Shown: in pieces, positions 16,731-24,523 of the stretch
Layout of the letters: each line of letters starts with the position of its first letter
Numbering within the stretch: position 1 is the first letter of the stretch
NCBI GenBank assembly: GCA_963704545.1
Contig: OY969915.1
Location: 62,001 to 126,000 of the forward strand
Source of the DNA: VRUE01 sp963704545
GTDB taxonomy: Bacteria; Actinomycetota; Thermoleophilia; Solirubrobacterales; 70-9
Length of the DNA: 64,000 nt
Reading direction: 5' to 3'
Made by a program: the position numbers and the translations under genes
Notes under the pieces: generated by a model
Databases searched by the model: none
The model's input: the letters and a program-made list of their open reading frames with translations, nothing else
Told to the model about the DNA's origin: nothing

Positions 16731-17627
16731 TTAGGTTTCGTCGGTGGTTGAGCGAATGCGGAGTACGGCGTGAATGGTGGCAAGATAGACGTAGAAGGCC
16801 CACCGCAGCCACGTCACTCGGTCGTAGTCGCCACGCTGGTCGCGGTTGTTATGCCGAATGGCGAAGCCGTTGGCGATGTTGAACAGCGCGCCTTCATCAG
16901 CCTTCAGCATGGACTCCTTCACGTCGCCCCGGATTGCCTCCAGAACATCCGCCAAGTCGCGGACCGCGTGTCGCCGGTCGTCCACCGTCGCGCCCCGTGC
17001 CCGGAACCGGCTCACCGCCACGTCTATCTTCGAGGTGACAAGATCGTGTTCGGTCCCATCCGGGACCGGCGCGTCAAGTAGCTGGTCGAACTCGGGGTTC
17101 CCAATCTCGACAACTTGGCCGTGCCCGTCGAGCTTGTACGCCGGGTCCCCAAGGCAGAGGACTTCGTTTAGCTCGCGGCGGTAATCAACCTGTCCTTCGA
17201 CTCGGTTGAACTCGGAGTAGTGCCAGCCACATTCGCCGTAATCGTGATAGCTGCCGCCCACGCCCTTCGAGACCAGATCATGGAAAACCTCAACCACGTC
17301 GAACAAAGTGTCTTCGTCCCAGTCCAAGTATGAGGCGGAGATGGGATCGCCCGCTGCCCAGGTCGGAGGCTGCGTCCAGTACGGCCAGACCCGTTCGCGC
17401 ATGATGACGCGCTCGAAGTAGACAGATGGATTGTGGCCGAGGGTCCCAGGGCTATCGCCGTCCACGCATTCGATGCCGAACGCCTCTTGGAAGTAGCCCC
17501 GTTCCCGCAGGCTGTCGAAAGCCGCGATCACCATCTTCCGCAGCTTCTCAAAGGGCAACGGCTCCACCCTCGGGCCGCGACCCAATCGCTCGGAGAAGTA
17601 CTTGCGTGGAGCCGGAAGTTCAGACAT
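16731..17627 (-). CDS. Island protein of unknown function
   Basis: From the ATG at 17625-17627 (MSELPAPRKYFSERLG) the protein has 298 residues; an upstream in-frame start at 17720 adds an unlikely basic leader. No family is recognised. The C-terminus (NIANGFAIRHNNRDQRGDYD followed by WLRWAFYVYLATIHAVLRI) has the look of the C-terminal domain of abortive-infection proteins, in which an RHN-type motif and a hydrophobic helix follow. This is a weak resemblance. It precedes the Mrr-like nuclease gene on the same strand, and co-function in phage defence is an inference. Confidence 0.6.
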   Translation of the reverse strand: MSELPAPRKYFSERLGRGPRVEPLPFEKLRKMVIAAFDSLRERGYFQEAFGIECVDGDSPGTLGHNPSVYFERVIMRERVWPYWTQPPTWAAGDPISASYLDWDEDTLFDVVEVFHDLVSKGVGGSYHDYGECGWHYSEFNRVEGQVDYRRELNEVLCLGDPAYKLDGHGQVVEIGNPEFDQLLDAPVPDGTEHDLVTSKIDVAVSRFRARGATVDDRRHAVRDLADVLEAIRGDVKESMLKADEGALFNIANGFAIRHNNRDQRGDYDRVTWLRWAFYVYLATIHAVLRIRSTTDET

Positions 17628-17673
17628 TGCAATCCGAGAGTAGACAGCCGCGCGGCGCGGGCTTGGGACTTTG

Positions 17674-17692
17674 GAAGGGCGGAATCGGGGCG
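17674..17692 (+). repeat. Subterminal 19-bp direct repeat of the island, right copy
   Basis: This is identical to 12957-12975 and in the same orientation. Here it lies just upstream of the unknown minus-strand gene, whereas the left copy lies upstream of the plus-strand nuclease gene. Confidence 0.6.
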
Positions 17693-17780
17693 GAGCGCCA
17701 GATGACCGACCCAGAGACACGCCCGAAACCTGGTCAATAGCGGGGAGCTCCCCGGCTGTGCCGATTTAGCGAGCGTCGCC

Positions 17781-17819
17781 TTCGTAGACCGACGCTCTAT
17801 CCAACTGAGCTACAGGCGC
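17781..17819 (-). pseudogene. 5' half of a split tRNA-Arg(ACG)
   Basis: On the minus strand the sequence is acceptor strand GCGCCTG, TA, D-arm GCTC-AGTTGGATA-GAGC, G, stem TCGGT and loop CTACGAA. After the loop the sequence turns into unrelated island DNA instead of the ACCGA strand. The missing 3' half is at 12782-12824. Confidence 0.9.
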
Positions 17820-17871
17820 GGGTTGCCGGGGGAGAGCCCGGAGGGGCGATTCTAGGGACTTGGGGGCGTGG

Positions 17872-18345
17872 TTAGGCGGCTTCCGGCTCGGCGGGCTGGT
17901 TCAGCCGGACGTGCCACTGGACCGTGGCGCCGGCCACGGGGTCGCCGGAGGCGTCGGTGAGCTCGACCTCGCAGGGGAAGACGACCTTGCCCTCGGCGTC
18001 GAGGGTGGCGAGGGCCTCGGCCGGATCGACGCCCAGCTTGGCGCGGGCCTCGATCGGGCCTTTGGCGACCTTGACGTAGGAGATCTCGGCGCTGCGGGCA
18101 AGGGGGGTCACCTCGCCCATTCGCTCGGCGAAGGCGCCGACGAAGGCGGCGCCCGAGGCCGTCTCGGCAACTGTGAAGAGGGCTCCCGCGTGCTGGGAGC
18201 CGACGTGGTTGGTCAGCTCGTCGCGCTCGGGCAGCACGACGACGGCCTCGCCCTCGGCGACGCTCGTGATCTCCAGGCCCAGATAGCCCGCGAAGGGCAC
18301 GGCCTGGGTCATGCCCTGGGCGATCGCGTCGTAGAACTCGCTCAT
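17872..18345 (-). CDS. Hotdog-fold thioesterase (PaaI/DUF4442-like)
   Basis: The 157-residue protein contains the hotdog helix region GSQHAGALFTVAETASGAAF, with a catalytic-type acidic residue in the helix, followed by the beta-sheet strands AEISYVKVAKGPIEARAKL. Such enzymes hydrolyse acyl-CoA or aryl-CoA thioesters in the cytoplasm. It lies 3 bases downstream of an enoyl-CoA hydratase gene on the same strand, so the two probably work on related acyl-CoA substrates. The C-terminal tail beyond QWHVRLN is short and poorly conserved. Confidence 0.85.
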   Translation of the reverse strand: MSEFYDAIAQGMTQAVPFAGYLGLEITSVAEGEAVVVLPERDELTNHVGSQHAGALFTVAETASGAAFVGAFAERMGEVTPLARSAEISYVKVAKGPIEARAKLGVDPAEALATLDAEGKVVFPCEVELTDASGDPVAGATVQWHVRLNQPAEPEAA

Positions 18346-18348
18346 CGC

Positions 18349-19122
18349 TCAGCGGCCCTCGAAGGTCGCGTGGCCCGGGGCGCCGTGCTCGAGGAAGGTC
18401 TTGACGGCACGTTTCAGGTCCTCGGTCGCGAAGAGGTCGACGGCGTCTTTGCGAATTGCCTCGTCGGCGGCGGCGATGCCGCCCTCGCGGAAGCGGCGCA
18501 GGACGAGCTTCGTCATCGCGTGGGCCCTGGTCGGCCCGGCTGCCAGCTCGGCGGCGAAGGCGCGCGCCTGCTCGTCGAAGTCCTCGTCCTCGAAGACCCG
18601 GTTGACGACGCCCCAGCCCGCCAGCTGATCGGCGCCGAAGAGCTCGCCGGTCATCACGAACTCACCGGCACGACCGCTGCCGGCGCGCTCGGCGAGCCGT
18701 TGGGTGCCGCCCATCGACGGAGTCAGCCCGACCACTTTCTCGACCAGGCCGAACTTGGCCGAGCGCGCGGCGAGGATCAGGTCGCAGCCGAGCGCGAGCT
18801 CGAAGGTCCAGGTCAGGGTGAGCGCGTGAGAGGCGAAGACGACCGGCAAAGGCAGCCGTTCGAGTCGCTCCACCAGGTCGATCGACTCGTCCCAGAGCTC
18901 GGTCGCCCGCTCGGGCGTGAGCCCGTCGAACTCGGCGACGTCGACCCCACCGGAGACGACGCGCCCCTCGGCCCGGAACAGCAGCGCCCGCGGCGGGTCT
19001 GCCTCGGCCGCCTCGATCGTCGCCAACAGGCCCTCGAACATCGCCCGGTTGAAGAGGTTGAGCGGCGGGCTGTCGATGGTCGCAATCGCCAGGCCCCCGT
19101 CGCGTTCGAGTCGGATGGACAC
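18349..19122 (-). CDS. Enoyl-CoA hydratase/isomerase family protein
   Basis: The 257-residue crotonase-fold protein has the usual length. The oxyanion-hole regions are RAEGRVVSGGVDVAEF and LALGCDLILAARSAKFGLVEKVVGLTP. Family members add water to, isomerise or hydrolyse enoyl-CoA substrates; which of these applies is unclear from the motifs alone. It is cotranscribed with the thioesterase (3-base gap) and follows pyruvate kinase after 20 bases, so all three could share one message. Confidence 0.9.
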   Translation of the reverse strand: MSIRLERDGGLAIATIDSPPLNLFNRAMFEGLLATIEAAEADPPRALLFRAEGRVVSGGVDVAEFDGLTPERATELWDESIDLVERLERLPLPVVFASHALTLTWTFELALGCDLILAARSAKFGLVEKVVGLTPSMGGTQRLAERAGSGRAGEFVMTGELFGADQLAGWGVVNRVFEDEDFDEQARAFAAELAAGPTRAHAMTKLVLRRFREGGIAAADEAIRKDAVDLFATEDLKRAVKTFLEHGAPGHATFEGR

Positions 19123-19142
19123 GGCGGAAACCCTACTGCGCT

Positions 19143-20558
19143 TCAGGGCACGCGGTGGACCTCGAAGAGGTTCGTTCCCAGCTCCTGCTCCGGCAGCCCG
19201 GCGGTGATCGCGATCAGCTCGCCGGAGGCGGCGATGCCGTGCTCGCCCGCGAGCTTGGCGCAGTCATGAAGCAGGCCGCGCACGTCGGTCTCGTACTCGT
19301 TCAGCACCGCGGTCACGCCGAAGAGCAGGTTGAGGCGGCGCACGGTCTCGATCCGCGGCGAGACAGCGAGCACCGGCACGTTCGGCCGGTGGGCGGAGAC
19401 GAGCCGCGCCGTGCGCCCGCTGGTGGTCGGCACCACCAGGGCGGAGAGGCCCAGCCTGTAGACGGCTCCCACCGCTCCCCAGGCGACCGAGTCGGCAACC
19501 TCCTGGGTCGCCTGCTCGGTGCGGCTGAAGAGCCACTCGCCGTAGGGCAGGTCGGGCTCGGTGGCGTGGGCGATCCGGTCCATCACGCGCACCGCCTCGA
19601 TCGGGTGGTGGCCAACCGCGGTCTCCTCGGAGAGCATCACCGCGTCGGTGCCGTCGTAGATCGCGTTGGCGACGTCGGTCACCTCGGCCCGCGTCGGCCG
19701 CCGCGCGGTAACCATCGAGGCCAGCATCTGGGTCGCCGTGATCGCCGGCTTGGAGCGCTTGCCGGCGGCGCGGATCAGCCGCTTCTGCACGACCGGCACC
19801 TGCGCCAGCGGCAGCTCGATCCCGAGATCGCCGCGCGCGACCATGATCCCTCCGGTCGCCGCCGCGACGATCTCCTCGGCGTTCTCGGCCGCCTGCTGCT
19901 TCTCGATCTTCGCGATCAGGGGGATGTCGGCGCCGAGCTCGCGCAGCCGCTCGCTCACCGGCTCGAGGTCGGCGGCGCTGGAGACGAAGGACACCGCCAG
20001 CAGGTCGACACCCTGCTCGACCGCAAACTCGACCCAGCCGAGATCGCCGGCCGTCGCCGCCGGGGTGCTGACGCCGGGCACGTTCATCCCCTTGTGGGAG
20101 GAGAGCGTGCCGCCGACCTCGACCTCGCAATCGACGCCGCCGTCCTCGGCCCCGCGCACCCGCAGCCGGATCGAGCCGTCGGCGAGGTAGACCGGCTCGT
20201 TCTCTCGCAGCGAAGCGACCCCGGGCCAGGTGACCGGGATCGTCTCCCGGTCTCCCTCGACGTCCCGCGGGGTCAGCTTCACGTGCATGCCGGTCTCCAG
20301 CTCGGCGACGTCGTCGCGCAGCTCGCCGATCCGCAGCTTCGGCCCCGGCAGGTCGCCGAGCACCGCCACCTCGCGCCCGGCCTGCTCGGCCGCCGCGCGG
20401 ATCGTCTCGATCGTGCGCGCGTGGCGGTCGCGATCGGCGTGGGAGAAATTGAGCCTCAGGACGTCGGCGCCGGCCTCGATCACGCGGGTGAGAACGCCCG
20501 GGTCCCAGCTCGCCGGCCCGACCGTCGCGATGATCTTGGTCCGCCTGCGACGCTCCAT
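19143..20558 (-). CDS. pyk: Pyruvate kinase
   Basis: The 471-residue enzyme is complete and converts phosphoenolpyruvate and ADP to pyruvate and ATP. Motifs seen are the N-terminal KIIATVGPASWDP, LRLNFSHAD, the catalytic-lysine block LIAKIEKQQAAENAEEI, the metal-binding MVARGDLGIELPL and the active-site ATQMLASM followed by PTRAEVTDVANAIYDGTDA. The C-terminal domain is of normal size, ending ELGTNLFEVHRV. It is divergent from the second P450 gene, with about 57 bases between starts. Confidence 0.97.
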   Translation of the reverse strand: MERRRRTKIIATVGPASWDPGVLTRVIEAGADVLRLNFSHADRDRHARTIETIRAAAEQAGREVAVLGDLPGPKLRIGELRDDVAELETGMHVKLTPRDVEGDRETIPVTWPGVASLRENEPVYLADGSIRLRVRGAEDGGVDCEVEVGGTLSSHKGMNVPGVSTPAATAGDLGWVEFAVEQGVDLLAVSFVSSAADLEPVSERLRELGADIPLIAKIEKQQAAENAEEIVAAATGGIMVARGDLGIELPLAQVPVVQKRLIRAAGKRSKPAITATQMLASMVTARRPTRAEVTDVANAIYDGTDAVMLSEETAVGHHPIEAVRVMDRIAHATEPDLPYGEWLFSRTEQATQEVADSVAWGAVGAVYRLGLSALVVPTTSGRTARLVSAHRPNVPVLAVSPRIETVRRLNLLFGVTAVLNEYETDVRGLLHDCAKLAGEHGIAASGELIAITAGLPEQELGTNLFEVHRVP

Positions 20559-20615
20559 GCGTATGACTGTAGAGCGTGCTCAGACCATGACATCGATCTG
20601 TGTAACAATGGACGT

Positions 20616-22043
20616 GTGAGTACCGTTGCAGAGCGCCCCGCCGGCGCCGAGGAACCGGCCTTCCCGGACCTCGTCGGCGAAGCGCCACCCTCACCCGCCG
20701 GCCCGATAGAGCCGGCCGAGGCAACGGCGCTCCCCAAACCGCCCGTCGTGCCGTTGCCCCGCGTGGCCCAGATGCTGCGCTTCAACCAGCGCCAGATCGA
20801 GTACGTCTTCGGCTCGCGGCGTCGCCTCGGCGACGTCTTCCGCATGCGTACGGCCATGCCAGGCGGCCCCGTGGTCACCAGCCACCCCGACCACGTGCGC
20901 TCTCTCTTCACCGCCAAGCCCGAACAGGCGCTGTCACTGACCGGCGAGTCCCCGCTGCGCCCGATCCTCGGCACGCGCTCGGTCCTGACCGCGGTCGGGC
21001 CGCGCCACATGCGCCAACGCAAATTGCTGTTGCCGCCCTTCCACGGCGAGGCGATCGAGCGCTACACGGCGATGATCGCCGAGGCGACCGAACGCGAGAT
21101 CGACACCTGGCCGCTCGACCGCCCCTTTTCGCTGGCACCCCGCATGCAGGCGATCACGCTCGACGTGATCATGGCCGGGATCTTCGGCATCGAGGGCCGG
21201 CCCGAGCGCGGCACCCCCGAGCACCGGATGCGCTTCACCGTCAAGCATCTGGTCGCCGCCTCCACCTCTCCCCTCGCCCAGGTCGGCGAACTGATGAACA
21301 TGACCCGGGAAGAGGCGGTCGGCCTGACCAAGCTCGGTGTCGAGCTGCTCGACCGCCCGACCTACGCGGTGATCGAGGCACGCCGCCGCGACGAGCACCT
21401 CGAGGACCGCCGCGACATCCTCTCGCTGCTGCTGCAGGCGCGGACCGAGGAGGGCGAGGCGATGGACGACAAAGAAGTCCGCGACGAGCTGCTCACCCTG
21501 GTCCTCGCCGGCCACGAGACGACCGCCAACTCGCTTTCGTGGGCGTGGGAGCGGCTGGTACGCAACCCTGTCGCCCACGAGGCCCTGCGCGAGGCCGTCC
21601 GCACGGACGAGGGCGCCGAGGAGCAGGTCGAGGCGACGATCGTGGAGACGATGCGCTCGCGGCCGGTCGTGCCGTTCATCGGCCGGCGGGTCACCGTCCC
21701 CTGGCAGCTCGGCGAGTACGGCATCTCCGCCGACACCCCGGTCGGGATGAGCATCCTGCTCGTCCACCACCGCGAGGACCTCTACCCCGAGCCCTTCGAG
21801 TTCCGCCCCGAGCGCTGGCTCGGTCGCAAGCCCGGGACCTATGAGTGGATCCCCTTCGGCGGCGGCATCCGCCGTTGCCTCGGCGCCGCCCTGGCGATGG
21901 CCGAGATGCGCGTCGTGCTCGAGGCGACCGCCCGCCGCCTCGACCTCGAGGCGGCGGAGCCCGAGCCCGAGCGCGCCCTGCACCGCAACGTGACGATGGT
22001 CCCCGCCCGCGGCGGCCGGGTCGTCCTCCGCGCTCGCCGCTGA
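20616..22043 (+). CDS. Cytochrome P450 (second of two)
   Basis: I place the start at GTG 20616 (VSTVAERPAG), giving 475 residues. The frame is open much further upstream only because it runs antisense through pyruvate kinase. The motifs are I-helix LVLAGHETTANS, ExxR in ETMRSRP and heme-binding FGGGIRRCLG with the ligand at Cys421. It has a proline-rich N-terminal extension of about 45 residues before the fold begins. It is related to the P450 at 6790-8127, including the RQRKLLLPPFHGE block. The redox partner and substrate are unknown. Confidence 0.94.
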   Translation: MSTVAERPAGAEEPAFPDLVGEAPPSPAGPIEPAEATALPKPPVVPLPRVAQMLRFNQRQIEYVFGSRRRLGDVFRMRTAMPGGPVVTSHPDHVRSLFTAKPEQALSLTGESPLRPILGTRSVLTAVGPRHMRQRKLLLPPFHGEAIERYTAMIAEATEREIDTWPLDRPFSLAPRMQAITLDVIMAGIFGIEGRPERGTPEHRMRFTVKHLVAASTSPLAQVGELMNMTREEAVGLTKLGVELLDRPTYAVIEARRRDEHLEDRRDILSLLLQARTEEGEAMDDKEVRDELLTLVLAGHETTANSLSWAWERLVRNPVAHEALREAVRTDEGAEEQVEATIVETMRSRPVVPFIGRRVTVPWQLGEYGISADTPVGMSILLVHHREDLYPEPFEFRPERWLGRKPGTYEWIPFGGGIRRCLGAALAMAEMRVVLEATARRLDLEAAEPEPERALHRNVTMVPARGGRVVLRARR

Positions 22044-22044
22044 G

Positions 22045-22302
22045 TCAGCGCGACAGCGGCCGGCCGCGCCAGAGCTGGGCCAGCCCCCGGAGCGAGACCG
22101 CCGCCCAGACGGTCTCCAGGAGGAGGAAGCCCCACTGGCGCTCCTCCCAGGCGAGCACCGCGAGCACCGCCGAGCCGAGCAGGTTGAGGACGAGGTAGGC
22201 ACGCGAGTGCTGGTCCATGGCGCCGAACTGGGCAGCGGCGAAGGCGCTCAGGATGAGCAGCGCCCCGATCACCTGCACGAGCTGGTCCACTCGGGAATTC
22301 AT
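22045..22302 (-). CDS. Small membrane protein, CBU_0592-like
   Basis: The 85-residue protein has three hydrophobic helices (VIGALLILSAFAAAQFG, AYLVLNLLGSAVLAVLAW, WGFLLLETVWAAVSLRGL) and the EERQWGFLLLE-type loop seen in the CBU_0592 family of small integral membrane proteins. That family has no established function. It is convergent with the P450 gene (one base between them) and divergent from the DUF1232 gene. Confidence 0.7.
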   Translation of the reverse strand: MNSRVDQLVQVIGALLILSAFAAAQFGAMDQHSRAYLVLNLLGSAVLAVLAWEERQWGFLLLETVWAAVSLRGLAQLWRGRPLSR

Positions 22303-22357
22303 AGTCCTTTGGGAGCCAGCTGGAGGTCTGCAAGACCATCGTTCCTATCCTGGGCAT

Positions 22358-22762
22358 GTGGGCAGCCTGGAAATCGCGCTCGTCGCGCTCGCCGTCACGC
22401 TGGGTGTTTACGCAGCCCTTGTCTGCTGGCTGATCCTCGTAGGCCGACACAGGGAAGCGAGAACTCTCGCCCGCTTCATCCCCGACTGCCTGATCTTCTT
22501 TCATCGCCTGCTCAGCGACGACCGTGTCCCGCGCTCGCGCAAGCTTGCGCTCGTCTGCCTGCTCGGATACCTGGCGCTGCCCGTTGACGTGATTCCCGAC
22601 TTCATCCCGGTGGCCGGCCAGCTTGACGACGCGATCCTCGTTGCGGTCGTGTTGCGCTTCGTGCTTCGCGGCGCCGGCACGAAGATGCTCGACGAGCATT
22701 GGCCCGGGCCGCCAGAGAGTGGGCGGCTGCTAGGCAGACTCGCCGGACCGGGTCCCAAATAA
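22358..22762 (+). CDS. DUF1232 (YkvA-like) membrane protein
   Basis: From GTG 22358 the protein has 134 residues: an N-terminal hydrophobic helix (LEIALVALAVTLGVYAALVC) followed by the DUF1232 core, recognisable from RKLALVCLLGYLALPVDVIP continuing DFIPVAGQLDDA. An out-of-frame ATG at 22356 and longer in-frame starts exist, but only the GTG gives the membrane segment at the N-terminus. The family's biochemical role is unknown. Confidence 0.8.
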   Translation: MGSLEIALVALAVTLGVYAALVCWLILVGRHREARTLARFIPDCLIFFHRLLSDDRVPRSRKLALVCLLGYLALPVDVIPDFIPVAGQLDDAILVAVVLRFVLRGAGTKMLDEHWPGPPESGRLLGRLAGPGPK

Positions 22763-22858
22763 GAGCTCGATCTGGGCGAATGACCGGCAGCAATCGTCCG
22801 TTTAGGCAGATCTCTGCGGTTAGCTTTTGCCTATCTGGCGTGGCAACTTCGGCGCACT

Positions 22859-22898
22859 CCCTGTTTTGGTATTGACTGATTGTCATCAGGAAACAGGG
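22859..22898. promoter_or_regulatory. Inverted repeat upstream of the double TetR gene
   Basis: CCCTGTTT (22859-22866) and AAACAGGG (22891-22898) are exact reverse complements 24 bases apart. They enclose TTGACT, a possible -35 element. The pair ends 40 bases before the regulator's start and could be its own operator. Confidence 0.45.
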
Positions 22899-22938
22899 TG
22901 CGACGAAGGCTACCCCGGAAGGTTAGGAGGCTCAGTCC

Positions 22939-24360
22939 ATGGGGAGGAACGGTTCGTGCGGACGCGCGGGTGCCGGGGCGACCGGCAGATCCAACTCATC
23001 GCGAGGCGCACGATCGCGGAACGCTCGCTATCCGAAGCTGAAGCCGGGGCCGGGACTTTCGGCGGAGGACGTCGCCGCGCACCAGCGCGGCCGGCTGCAG
23101 GAGGCGATGGTCGAGCTCGTCGCCGAGCACGGCTACAACGGCTTCGCCGTGGCGACGTTGAGCAACCACGCCAGCGTCTCGAAGCGAGATTTCTACAAGC
23201 ATTTTGCCGGCAAGGAGGAGTGCTTCCTCGCCACCTATGACAGCATCGTCAGCCGCTCGGTGCACGGGATCCTTGCCGCCGCCGAGGGCGAGGAGGAGTG
23301 GTGTGAGCGGCTTCGGCTCGGGTTCCTCGCCTTCGCCGGCCAGATCGCCAGCAGTCCCGACGCGGCGCGACTGGCCCTGGTCGAGGTCTTCGCCGCCGGC
23401 CCCATCGCGGTCGAGCCGATGTTGCATACGAGCCGGCTCTTCGAGGCGCTGGTGGCGAAGAATTTCGCCTTCGCCGACGGGACCCCCCGGCTGCCGCGAC
23501 TGGTGGTGAAAGGCATCGTCGCCGGCGGCGGCCGGATGGCGCGGGCGCGGCTGCTCTCCGGACACATGCAGGAGCTGGCACTCGACGGGGGCGAGCTGCT
23601 GGATTGGGCGCTCTCCTTCCATGACGACGACGTCGTCCGCCTGCGCGGCCTCGGGGTCGCGGGGGCGCCGCCGTTACCCGCGGCCACCGCCGAGATGCCG
23701 CTGGTGGACGAGCGCGCGCTGATCCTGGCAGCGACGGCGGGGCTGGCGAACGAAGGGGGGTACGCGACACTGACGGTGCCGCGGGTCCGCGCCACCGCTG
23801 GTGTCTCCAGGCGCAGCTTCGATGCCCACTTCGAGGGGGTGGCGGATTGCTTCCTGGCGACGCTCGAGATGCTCGGCGGCCGCACCCTGGCCGCGGCGGC
23901 GCCCTTCTACCTCACGGCCAACGACTGGGCGAGCGGCGTCCACCGCATGATCGCCAGCCTCTGCCGGCGCCTCGCCCGCGACCCCACCTTCACCAGCCTC
24001 GCCTTCCCCAAGGTCTTCTCGCCAGGCCTTGAGGCGATCCAGTGGCGCAGCGAGATGACCGCCAGGCTGGCGACGATGCTCCGGCGGGGAGCCCCGCCGG
24101 AGCGGCAGCCGAGCAGGTTCGCGGCAGAAGCATCGGTCGGGGCGATATGGGGAGTGATCCACCACTTCGTCGCCATCGGGCGCGGCGCGCAGCTGTCGAT
24201 CGCGGCGCCGATGCTTTCCTACATCGCACTTGCTCCGGCCCTCGGAGGGGCGGCGGCGGTCGACGTGATCCTCGCCGAGGACGGTGAGAAGGCGGACGTT
24301 GACCTCACTCCGGGCGCTGGGAATTTCCAACACTCAATAGATAGGAACCGTTTTACCTGA
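22939..24360 (+). CDS. Tandem TetR-family regulator (two HTH modules in one protein)
   Basis: The 473-residue protein is about twice the normal TetR length. A first TetR HTH lies at about residues 50-100 (LVAEHGYNGFAVATLSNHAS then KRDFYKHFAGKEECFLATYD) and a second at about 255-310 (GLANEGGYATLTVPRVRATA then RRSFDAHFEGVADCFLATLE), each followed by its own helical ligand domain. The two halves look like an ancient internal duplication. A TetR acts as a dimer, so this protein may bind DNA as a single-chain pseudo-dimer or bridge two sites. A basic, disordered 40-residue leader precedes it. The next gene, an aldo/keto reductase 163 bases downstream, is a possible target. Confidence 0.88.
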   Translation: MGRNGSCGRAGAGATGRSNSSRGARSRNARYPKLKPGPGLSAEDVAAHQRGRLQEAMVELVAEHGYNGFAVATLSNHASVSKRDFYKHFAGKEECFLATYDSIVSRSVHGILAAAEGEEEWCERLRLGFLAFAGQIASSPDAARLALVEVFAAGPIAVEPMLHTSRLFEALVAKNFAFADGTPRLPRLVVKGIVAGGGRMARARLLSGHMQELALDGGELLDWALSFHDDDVVRLRGLGVAGAPPLPAATAEMPLVDERALILAATAGLANEGGYATLTVPRVRATAGVSRRSFDAHFEGVADCFLATLEMLGGRTLAAAAPFYLTANDWASGVHRMIASLCRRLARDPTFTSLAFPKVFSPGLEAIQWRSEMTARLATMLRRGAPPERQPSRFAAEASVGAIWGVIHHFVAIGRGAQLSIAAPMLSYIALAPALGGAAAVDVILAEDGEKADVDLTPGAGNFQHSIDRNRFT

Positions 24361-24451
24361 ACGCTTGTTTCGTTCTGTGTAGAGCTGGATCCTCACACGG
24401 TGCGGCGCAGGGGAGCCGTTATGCGGCACTGGGAGCGCCGCAAGGGAGAGC

Positions 24452-24488
24452 GAGGGGCCGGATCCGGAGGATTCGGGTCCGGCCCCTC
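24452..24488. terminator. GC-rich hairpin between the TetR and aldo/keto reductase genes
   Basis: GAGGGGCCGGA at 24452-24462 pairs exactly with TCCGGCCCCTC at 24478-24488, with a partly pairing 15-base loop. There is no T-run after it. It may terminate the tetR message or act in the leader of the reductase gene, which starts 35 bases further on. Confidence 0.45.
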
Positions 24489-24523
24489 GACAACACCTCG
24501 AACAAGGAGATCAAGGAAGCGAA

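Larger units (their letters stand above)
12825..17780. mobile_element. Genomic island inserted in the anticodon loop of tRNA-Arg(ACG)
   Basis: The segment lies between the two halves of one tRNA-Arg gene and is bounded by direct copies of TTCGTAGA (12817-12824 and 17781-17788). It has visibly lower GC than its flanks. It encodes two nuclease-like proteins, an unknown protein and a damaged XRE regulator. It also carries a complete tRNA-Arg(ACG) at 14876-14949 that can replace the destroyed host gene. No integrase or transposase is recognisable and the ends lack inverted repeats. Site-specific recombination followed by loss of the integrase, or mobilisation in trans, is more likely than transposition. 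Confidence 0.85.

Noticed and set aside
12825..17780. Transposon insertion with an 8-bp target duplication
   Set aside because: The inner ends show no inverted repeats and no transposase, and the target is a tRNA anticodon loop, a classic site for tyrosine recombinases.
12782..17819. Split tRNA-Arg as a gene with an intron or a trans-spliced tRNA
   Set aside because: The intervening DNA is 5 kb, has several protein genes on both strands, and the anticodon-loop octamer is duplicated at both ends, which indicates insertion by recombination rather than an intron.
19155..22043. Apparent 962-residue protein ending in P450
   Set aside because: The first 487 codons are antisense to pyruvate kinase; the P450 starts at GTG 20616.
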